A stretch of 64,000 bases of DNA from Methylophilus sp. QUAN (lineage in GTDB: Bacteria; Pseudomonadota; Gammaproteobacteria; Burkholderiales; Methylophilaceae), in contig NZ_JADKYT010000001.1 of NCBI RefSeq assembly GCF_015354445.1, positions 1,240,001-1,304,000 of the forward strand, written 5' to 3'. Position numbers and translations under genes: made by a program. This document shows, one piece after another, positions 57,718 to 64,000 of the stretch. Position 1 is the stretch's first letter, and each line of letters opens with the position of its first letter. The notes under the pieces were generated by a model. That model saw nothing but the letters and a program-made list of their open reading frames with translations. It was not told the DNA's origin and made no database searches.

Positions 57718-58215
57718 TTAGCAGCCGGAGCTGTCGATGGTGACGCTCAGGCCTGATGCATTGGCTGAGCCCGTGGTGATGGTGTATTCCAGTTTGCAGT
57801 GATTGCTGTCCCTGGCGCCCTGCAACGTGTAGGTGGCATGATTGGTATCAGACAGCGCTGCTTGCACCGAGAATTTGCCAGCATCCACCAGTTGAGACAA
57901 GCTGCCAGCGCCATTCTCATTGCCCAGCCAGCCAACTGGATAGCCATGACTAAAGTAAATCGTATTGCCTTCTATCACGGCGGATGGTGCATTCTGATTG
58001 CCGTCGCATTGCGGGTCTGACATGCACACGCCCTTGGCCATGGTGGCGACGGCCAGCACATTGGCTTTGAACGCTTGCAAGGCTGCCAGCCTGGCTTGTA
58101 TATCAATCTGCGAGATGCGCGCATAGGCAGTCACCGCTAGCGCTGATAGAATCAGCATGACGACGATCATTTCTATCAGGGTAAAACCAGATGAGGTGTG
58201 GGAAATTTTTTTCAT
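57718..58215 (-). CDS. Type IV pilin-like / pseudopilin protein
   Basis: The 165-residue protein has a prepilin peptidase site (SSG-FTLIEMIVVMLILSAL), with the conserved Glu at +5 and a hydrophobic N-terminal helix. The C-terminal domain has paired cysteines (CMSDPQCDG; CKLEYTI...SGC). It is a minor pilin or type II secretion pseudopilin; no other pilus or secretion gene is next to it. It stands between convergent fabB and divergent yceB-like gene. Confidence 0.82.
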   Translation of the reverse strand: MKKISHTSSGFTLIEMIVVMLILSALAVTAYARISQIDIQARLAALQAFKANVLAVATMAKGVCMSDPQCDGNQNAPSAVIEGNTIYFSHGYPVGWLGNENGAGSLSQLVDAGKFSVQAALSDTNHATYTLQGARDSNHCKLEYTITTGSANASGLSVTIDSSGC

Positions 58216-58294
58216 TGCGCACGATCTTATCGTATGCAGTCTGCGTGATTGTCAATTTTTGTCGAATGTTGCAAGTGTTAAATAAGGCTTACAA

Positions 58295-58840
58295 ATGCGT
58301 CTTTTAAAAAGCTTCTGCGTGGTAGTTTTGCTAGGGTTGTTGCTGACTCACTGTGTGAGTATGGGTGATCGTACGGTGAAAATGAACACCGCCCAGTTAC
58401 AGCAAAAACTCAATCACAAGCTGGCAAAACCACTCACCATCATGAAGGTGTTTCATGTCCAGCTTTCCAATGCATTGGTTTCGATGGATCCTGCCTCAGG
58501 CCGGATTCATACCCTGATGGATGCCAGCGTACAAAGTGATTTGTTATCCAACGCGGCTACCGGCAAACTGGGAGTGTCTGGTTTGGTTAAGTTTGACCAG
58601 GCACGCAATGCCGTGGTGCTTGATCAGCCTGCCGTGGATTCCTTCAAGCTGGATGGCGCCAATAGCGAGTGGAATGGCCTGGTGCAGCAAGTGGCGCAAA
58701 GTCTGAGTGGCAAATGGCTGAACCAACTGGTGTTATATGAAGTCAAGCCTGAGGATTTAAGCTACGCAGGTCGCCAATATCAGCCCACCGATTTACAAGT
58801 GACGGCTGATGGTTTGCAAGTAACGCTCAAGCCGCAGTAG
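58295..58840 (+). CDS. DUF1439 lipoprotein, YceB-like
   Basis: The 181-residue protein has a lipoprotein signal (VVLLGLLLTHC, Cys at about residue 20). The MNTAQLQQKLNHKLAKPLTI and NALVSMDPASGRIHTLMDAS segments fit E. coli YceB (DUF1439). It likely sits in the outer or inner membrane facing the periplasm. The function of the family is unclear; a lipid-binding fold is likely. Confidence 0.8.
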   Translation: MRLLKSFCVVVLLGLLLTHCVSMGDRTVKMNTAQLQQKLNHKLAKPLTIMKVFHVQLSNALVSMDPASGRIHTLMDASVQSDLLSNAATGKLGVSGLVKFDQARNAVVLDQPAVDSFKLDGANSEWNGLVQQVAQSLSGKWLNQLVLYEVKPEDLSYAGRQYQPTDLQVTADGLQVTLKPQ

Positions 58841-58848
58841 TCAGGCGT

Positions 58849-59241
58849 TTATACGGATGCTGCCAGGTGTGATTCCAGCAGCAGGGCCGCAACCACCTTG
58901 CGGCCTTCCGCGGTCAGGATGTTGAAGGTGCGGCAGGCCGCAGCCGTGGTCATGCATTCCACGGCGATGTTGGCTGCCAGGAAAGCCTGCGTATGCCTTG
59001 GATGAATAAAGCGCTGTTTATCGCCCGTGCCTAGCAATACCACTTCCGGGGTGAAGTCCAGTATCGCAGCTAATTGCTGCGCATCCAATGTTTCCCATGC
59101 CCCCTGAAACCAGTCTGTACTTAAGGCCTGTTCGCTGACAATCACCGGCTGTGCATAGCGCTGGCGATTAATGATCACCGCGTCGCTTTCGACGCCATTA
59201 ATTTGATATTGCTGTTCGCTGGTATGTAAGTGTAGTTTCAT
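58849..59241 (-). CDS. Mth938-like domain protein (DUF498)
   Basis: The 130-residue protein matches the Mth938/AAMDC family: VIVSEQALSTDWFQGAW, EVVLLGTGDKQRFIHPRH and the final MTTAAACRTFNILTAEGRKV. The biochemical role is unknown. It converges with the YceB-like gene. Confidence 0.9.
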   Translation of the reverse strand: MKLHLHTSEQQYQINGVESDAVIINRQRYAQPVIVSEQALSTDWFQGAWETLDAQQLAAILDFTPEVVLLGTGDKQRFIHPRHTQAFLAANIAVECMTTAAACRTFNILTAEGRKVVAALLLESHLAASV

Positions 59242-59414
59242 AGCTTGGAATCGTGGCTGGTCTGCAAATTGCCCATGATGAAAATTCCGTTTAAATCTAC
59301 CGATTCAGAGTCTGGCAAAGGTCTAAGGTTCATTGATGTAGCAAGGGTTTGCAGGTAGAATGAAAGTTTTACTTTAAGAGCTTAACACACGCCAGATGTG
59401 TTTGTTAACCAGCG

Positions 59415-60641
59415 ATGAAGCCAGTCAATAAATCCAGCAAACTCAGTAATGTCTGTTACGACATCCGCGGCCCGGTATTACAACGTGCACGCCAGATGGA
59501 GGAAGACGGACAGCGCATTATCAAGCTGAATATCGGTAACCCAATGCCATTCGGCTTTAATGCGCCAGAAGAAATCGTTCAGGACGTGATCCACAATATG
59601 GACCACGCCTCAGGCTATACGGATTCCAAAGGCTTGTTCGCGGCGCGCAAAGCCATTATGCATTACACCCAGCAAAAAAATATTGCAGGCGTGACCATAG
59701 ACGACATCATCATCGGTAACGGTGTATCCGAGCTGATTGTGATGGCCATGCAGGGCCTGCTCAATAATGGCGACCAGATTCTGGTGCCTATGCCGGATTA
59801 TCCTTTATGGACGGCAGCGGTGAACCTGGCGGGCGGCACGGCGCGGCATTATGTCTGTGATGAGCAATCCGGCTGGTTGCCTGACTTGGCTGATATTGAA
59901 AACAAGATCACGGCCAACACCAAAGGCATCGTGATTATCAACCCGAATAACCCGACCGGTGCCTTGTACCCCAAAGAAACACTGGAAGGTATTATCGAGA
60001 TCGCGCGTCACCATGGCCTGGTGATTTTTGCCGACGAGATTTACGACAAGGTGCTGTACGACGGCAATACACATACGTCTATCGCCTCACTGGCCGATGA
60101 TGTGCTGTTTGTGACCTTTAACGGTTTGTCTAAAAACTATCGCGCTTGTGGCTACCGCTCAGGCTGGATGATTATCTCTGGCGATAAAAAAGATGCCAAA
60201 GATTATATCGAAGGCTTAAACATGTTGGCCTCCATGCGCTTGTGTGCCAATGTGCCGGGGCAGTTAGCCATTCAAACGGCGCTTGGTGGTTACCAGAGTA
60301 TTAACGACCTGGTGGCACCTAGCGGTCGCTTGTGCAAGCAACGTGATTTGGCCTATGACATGTTGACCGCCATGCCGGGTGTAACCTGTGTCAAACCAGC
60401 GGCGGCCATGTATCTGTTCCCCAAGCTGGATCCGGTGATGTATCCGATTGAGGACGACCAGCAGTTTATTCTCGACCTGTTGCTGGAAGAAAAGGTGTTG
60501 CTGGTGCAGGGCACCGGCTTTAACTGGAAAACACCTGACCATTTCAGGGTGGTTTTCTTACCCAATGTAGACGACTTGACTGAAGCCATGACGCGCATAG
60601 GCCGCTATCTGGATAGCTATCGCAAGAAGCATGCAAAATAA
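59415..60641 (+). CDS. alaA: Alanine aminotransferase (AlaA type)
   Basis: The 408-residue class I aminotransferase has KLNIGNPMPFGFNAPEEIVQ near residue 36, INPNNPTGALYPKETLEGII and the PLP Lys in FNGLSKNYRACGYRSGWMII, all typical of AlaA, which makes alanine from pyruvate and glutamate. In betaproteobacteria it commonly precedes hom and thrC, as here. Confidence 0.93.
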   Translation: MKPVNKSSKLSNVCYDIRGPVLQRARQMEEDGQRIIKLNIGNPMPFGFNAPEEIVQDVIHNMDHASGYTDSKGLFAARKAIMHYTQQKNIAGVTIDDIIIGNGVSELIVMAMQGLLNNGDQILVPMPDYPLWTAAVNLAGGTARHYVCDEQSGWLPDLADIENKITANTKGIVIINPNNPTGALYPKETLEGIIEIARHHGLVIFADEIYDKVLYDGNTHTSIASLADDVLFVTFNGLSKNYRACGYRSGWMIISGDKKDAKDYIEGLNMLASMRLCANVPGQLAIQTALGGYQSINDLVAPSGRLCKQRDLAYDMLTAMPGVTCVKPAAAMYLFPKLDPVMYPIEDDQQFILDLLLEEKVLLVQGTGFNWKTPDHFRVVFLPNVDDLTEAMTRIGRYLDSYRKKHAK

Positions 60642-60682
60642 AGAAACATTCAAAATAAGGTAAGCGTGCGCGCAAGCCATTA

Positions 60683-62011
60683 ATGGTGAGTATGAGTATG
60701 AAAGAATTAAAAGTAGGGTTGTTGGGCATAGGCACAGTGGGTGGCGGTACCTATACCGTGATCACGCGTAACCAGGCAGATATCGCACGCCGTCTTGGTG
60801 GCAATATCCGTATTGTGCAAGTGGCTGATCGCAATCTTGAGCTGGCAAAGCAAGTGACTGGCGGCCAGGTGGCCGTGACTGATGATGCCTTCGCGGTGGT
60901 GAATAACCCGGAAATTGATGTCGTCGTTGAGTTGATCGGCGGCTACACCGTCGCTAAAGAGTTAGTGTTAACCGCGATTGCCAATGGCAAGCACGTGGTG
61001 ACCGCTAACAAGGCCTTGCTGGCTGTGCACGGCAACGAGATTTTTAAAGCCGCGGCTGACAAGGGCGTAATCGTCGCCTTTGAAGCAGCGGTAGCCGGTG
61101 GTATTCCTATCATCAAGGCTTTGCGTGAGGGCTTAAGTGCCAACAAAATCGAATGGGTGGCGGGCATTATCAATGGCACGACCAACTTTATCCTGACTGA
61201 AATGCGTGACAAAGGCCTGGCTTTTGCCGACGTGCTGAAAGAAGCGCAACGTCTGGGCTATGCCGAGGCAGATCCGACCTTTGACGTGGAAGGCATTGAT
61301 GCCGCGCATAAACTCACGATTATGGCCAGCATTGCTTTTGGCATGCCGATGCAATTTGAGCATGCGTATACCGAAGGTATTACCAAGCTCACCATTAAAG
61401 ATATTCAATATGCCCAAGAGTTGGGTTATCGCGTGAAATTGCTGGGGATCAGCAAAAAAGCCGAGGCTGGTGTTGAGCTGCGTGTGCATCCGACGCTGAT
61501 TCCTGAAAAGCGCCTGATTGCTAACGTGGATGGCGCTATGAACGCTGTCGTGGTTAAAGGTGATGCGGTTGGTCCAACCTTGTATTATGGTGCCGGTGCA
61601 GGTGCTGAGCCGACCGCCAGTGCGGTGGTGGCTGACCTGGTGGATATTGCGCGTTTGCAAGGCACCAAGGCTGAGCAGCGTGTGGCTTATCTGGGCTATC
61701 AGTTAGACCAGCAGCAAGTGTTGCCGATTTTGCCGATTGTCGAAGTGCATTCAGCCTATTACCTGCGCTTGCGTGCTTCTGACAAACCGGGCGTGATGGC
61801 AGATATCACCAAGGTGTTGGCTGACCTGCAAATCTCGATTGATGCCATGCTGCAAAAAGAGCCAGCCGAGGGCGAGTCAGAAGCCGATATCGTCATCTTG
61901 ACGCACACGACGCAAGAAAAGATCATGGATGCAGCGATTGCCAATATTGAGGCACTGCCTGCTATCGCCGCCGGTGTGACGAAAATCCGCATGGAAGCAT
62001 TGTCACGCTAA
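60683..62011 (+). CDS. hom: Homoserine dehydrogenase
   Basis: The 442-residue enzyme reduces aspartate semialdehyde to homoserine. An N-terminal Rossmann fold (VGLLGIGTVGGGTYTVI), the catalytic-domain motif GIINGTTNFILTEM with AEADPTFDVEGIDAAHKL, and a C-terminal ACT domain (LRASDKPGVMADITKVLADL) for feedback by threonine are present. The frame opens with three possible Met (residues 1, 4 and 6). It stands as a monofunctional enzyme without aspartokinase. Confidence 0.97.
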   Translation: MVSMSMKELKVGLLGIGTVGGGTYTVITRNQADIARRLGGNIRIVQVADRNLELAKQVTGGQVAVTDDAFAVVNNPEIDVVVELIGGYTVAKELVLTAIANGKHVVTANKALLAVHGNEIFKAAADKGVIVAFEAAVAGGIPIIKALREGLSANKIEWVAGIINGTTNFILTEMRDKGLAFADVLKEAQRLGYAEADPTFDVEGIDAAHKLTIMASIAFGMPMQFEHAYTEGITKLTIKDIQYAQELGYRVKLLGISKKAEAGVELRVHPTLIPEKRLIANVDGAMNAVVVKGDAVGPTLYYGAGAGAEPTASAVVADLVDIARLQGTKAEQRVAYLGYQLDQQQVLPILPIVEVHSAYYLRLRASDKPGVMADITKVLADLQISIDAMLQKEPAEGESEADIVILTHTTQEKIMDAAIANIEALPAIAAGVTKIRMEALSR

Positions 62012-62038
62012 TTAAGGTTTTGAGCATAGGTTAATGCA

Positions 62039-63472
62039 ATGAAATATATCAGTACCCGCGGGCAGTCGCCTGCTTTAACATTTAGTGAAATTTTGCTGGG
62101 TGGCCTGGCGCCAGACGGCGGTTTGTACCTTCCCGAGCAATATCCGCAATTCAGTGATGCTGACTTGAACGCCATGCGCGGCATGAATTACAGCGATTTG
62201 GCGTTTGCCATCCTGTCACGCCTGGTAGACGACAGCGATATTCCGCACGTAGACCTGAAAGCGATCATTGATAAAACCTACCGTGCTGAAGTGTATCAAT
62301 ACGCACGTGCAGGCCAAAACGCATCAGACATCACGCCTACGCTCAAACTGGAAGATAACCTTTACCTGTTAAGCTTGTCCAACGGCCCAACATTGGCGTT
62401 TAAAGACATGGCCATGCAGTTGCTGGGTAACCTGTTTGAATACGTGTTGACTAAAACTGGCCAGACCACCAATATCTTGGGCGCGACTTCAGGCGATACG
62501 GGCTCTGCGGCCGAATACGCCATGCGTGGTAAAAAAGGCGTGCGTGTATTTATGCTGTCGCCTTACCAGAAGATGAGCCGCTTCCAGACCGCACAAATGT
62601 TCAGCCTGCAAGACGACAATATTTTCAATATCGCCGTGAAAGGCGTGTTTGACGATGCGCAGGATATGGTCAAAGCTGTGTCCAATGACCACGCATTCAA
62701 GGCGCAATATAAAATCGGTGCCGTGAACTCTATCAACTGGGGCCGTATTGCGGCGCAGATTGTGTACTACTTCAAAGGCTATCTGGCTGTGACCAGTCAT
62801 AACAGCCAGAAAGTCAGCTTTACCGTGCCTAGCGGCAACTTCGGCAACATTTGCGCCGGACATATTGCGCGTATGATGGGGCTGCCAATTGACCAATTGG
62901 TGGTAGCCACCAATGAGAATGATGTGCTGGACGAGTTCTTTAATACCGGCGTTTACGCGCCACGCGGTTCAGCCAATACTTACCACACCTCCAGCCCGTC
63001 TATGGATATTAGTAAAGCCTCTAACTTTGAGCGTTTTATTTATGACCTGGTTGGCCAGGATGGTGGCAAAGTGCGCGAGCTATGGTCAGCAGTAGATACG
63101 GGTGGCCAGTTTGACTTGAATGCGCAAGGCTATTTCAGCAAAGTTTCCGGGTTTGGTTTTGTGTCTGGTCATAGCAATCATGCGCACCGTATGCAAACCA
63201 TACGCGCGACCAAAGACAACTATGGCGTGACCATTGATACCCACACGGCAGATGGCCTGAAAGTCGCGCTGGAACACCGCAAAGCCGACGTGCCTATGCT
63301 GGTATTGGAAACCGCCTTGCCAGCCAAGTTTGAAGATGCCATTGTCGAAGCCCTGGGTGAGAAACCTGAGCGTCCAGCCAGCCTGGCCGGCTTGGAAGAC
63401 TTGCCACAAACATCGACAGTGATGGATGTCAGTGTTGATGCCATTAAAGCGTTTATTGTCGCCAATACTTAA
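62039..63472 (+). CDS. thrC: Threonine synthase
   Basis: The 477-residue PLP enzyme makes threonine from O-phosphohomoserine. The PLP Lys is in [18 protein letters not shown], the [17 protein letters not shown] loop binds phosphate, and [18 protein letters not shown] is conserved. It follows hom by 27 bases. Homoserine kinase is not in the window. Confidence 0.97.
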   Translation: MKYISTRGQSPALTFSEILLGGLAPDGGLYLPEQYPQFSDADLNAMRGMNYSDLAFAILSRLVDDSDIPHVDLKAIIDKTYRAEVYQYARAGQNASDITPTLKLEDNLYLLSLSNGPTLAFKDMAMQLLGNLFEYVLTKTGQTTNILGATSGDTGSAAEYAMRGKKGVRVFMLSPYQKMSRFQTAQMFSLQDDNIFNIAVKGVFDDAQDMVKAVSNDHAFKAQYKIGAVNSINWGRIAAQIVYYFKGYLAVTSHNSQKVSFTVPSGNFGNICAGHIARMMGLPIDQLVVATNENDVLDEFFNTGVYAPRGSANTYHTSSPSMDISKASNFERFIYDLVGQDGGKVRELWSAVDTGGQFDLNAQGYFSKVSGFGFVSGHSNHAHRMQTIRATKDNYGVTIDTHTADGLKVALEHRKADVPMLVLETALPAKFEDAIVEALGEKPERPASLAGLEDLPQTSTVMDVSVDAIKAFIVANT

Positions 63473-63492
63473 CTCGCAGCGGGAGCCTGTCT

Positions 63493-64000
63493 ATGCAGCA
63501 GTATCATGATTTATTGAACCACGTACTGGCGCATGGTCATGTCAAAACCGATCGCACCGGCACCGGCACCACCTCGGTGTTTGGTTACCAGATGCGGTTT
63601 AACCTGGCTGAGGGTTTCCCGCTACTGACGACCAAAAAAGTTCATTTAAAATCGATTATCCATGAGCTGTTATGGTTCTTGCAGGGCAGCACTAATATTG
63701 CCTACCTCAAAGAGCATGGCGTCAGCATCTGGGACGAATGGGCAGATGAGCAGGGCAACCTGGGTCCGGTGTATGGTTACCAATGGCGCAACTGGCCCAA
63801 GCCAGACGGCACGCATATTGACCAGATCACACAGGTCATCAACCAGATTAAAAAGACACCAGATTCACGTCGTTTAATCGTTTCGGCCTGGAACGTAGCA
63901 GACGTAGAGCGCATGAAGTTACCGCCATGTCATGCGTTTTTTCAGTTTTATGTCGCTGATGGCAAGCTCTCTTGCCAGTTGTATCAGCGCAGTGCAGATA
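63493..64000 (+). CDS. thyA: Thymidylate synthase (5' part, cut by window edge)
   Basis: The start [20 protein letters not shown] at 63493 is behind GGGAG. The visible 169 residues include [18 protein letters not shown], the nucleotide-binding [10 protein letters not shown] and the catalytic Cys in [13 protein letters not shown]. It methylates dUMP to dTMP with methylene-THF. The rest lies beyond 64,000. Confidence 0.97.
   Translation, partial: MQQYHDLLNHVLAHGHVKTDRTGTGTTSVFGYQMRFNLAEGFPLLTTKKVHLKSIIHELLWFLQGSTNIAYLKEHGVSIWDEWADEQGNLGPVYGYQWRNWPKPDGTHIDQITQVINQIKKTPDSRRLIVSAWNVADVERMKLPPCHAFFQFYVADGKLSCQLYQRSAD

Overview
The window looks like the chromosome of a betaproteobacterial methylotroph of the family Methylophilaceae, most likely Methylophilus. 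The reasons are a methanol-dehydrogenase maturation cluster in the order mxaRSACKL, Methylophilaceae-like housekeeping genes (pyrG-eno-ftsB, fabA-fabB, hom-thrC-thyA, guaB-guaA) and roughly balanced base composition. The genus is inferred from gene content; no search was run.

Positions 30 to about 22,880 hold the complete late (virion) module of a P2-family prophage, cut at the left by the window edge. Reading from the right, it has portal Q and terminase P on the plus strand. Then, all on the minus strand, come O, N, M, L, X, two membrane proteins of the holin position, endolysin, a membrane protein of unknown function, R, S, V, W, J, I, tail fibre, fibre assembly protein, a Com-like zinc finger with a D12 adenine methyltransferase, an unusual two-gene cargo operon (95-aa protein plus 570-aa SGNH-hydrolase-like protein), sheath FI, tube FII, E/E', tape measure T, U and D. 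None is broken. A 24-bp dyad (GTTGTAT-N10-ATACAAC) lies between P and O, upstream of FI and upstream of the cargo operon, each time 47 bp (centre to centre) from a -10-like hexamer. A half-site with a good -10 lies before V. This looks like the phage's own Ogr-type late activator regulon. E carries a T_TTT_TTA slippery heptamer that opens the E' frame.

Positions 22,824-23,704 contain no convincing gene. They hold the Q terminator, a GC-rich patch, two perfect palindromes, an AT-rich array of about ten GGTAAY/RTTACC hexamers, and a promoter plus three stem-loops that look like a small RNA. A tRNA-Asn follows at once. No integrase or early gene is on this side, so the early region, if present, should lie left of D, with the attachment site by the tRNA.

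From 23.7 kb on the DNA is host. Features of note: a stand-alone RTX-adhesin retention module; a PLP aminotransferase; a secreted trypsin-like protease with TPR-like repeats; uvrB-SemiSWEET; galU-hpt; tRNA-Ser; a Spy/CpxP-like protein with an OmpR-type two-component system; an ABC-F protein (YbiT type); a nitroreductase-greB-trpS-guaA-guaB run; a ratA-rnfH pair divergent from smpB; a small peptide with a double-glycine leader; nnrD; pyrG, eno, ftsB; ygfZ and a ygfX-like gene; mxaRSACKL without mxaFJGI; fabAB; a pseudopilin; a YceB-like lipoprotein; an Mth938-like protein; alaA, hom, thrC and the start of thyA at the right edge.
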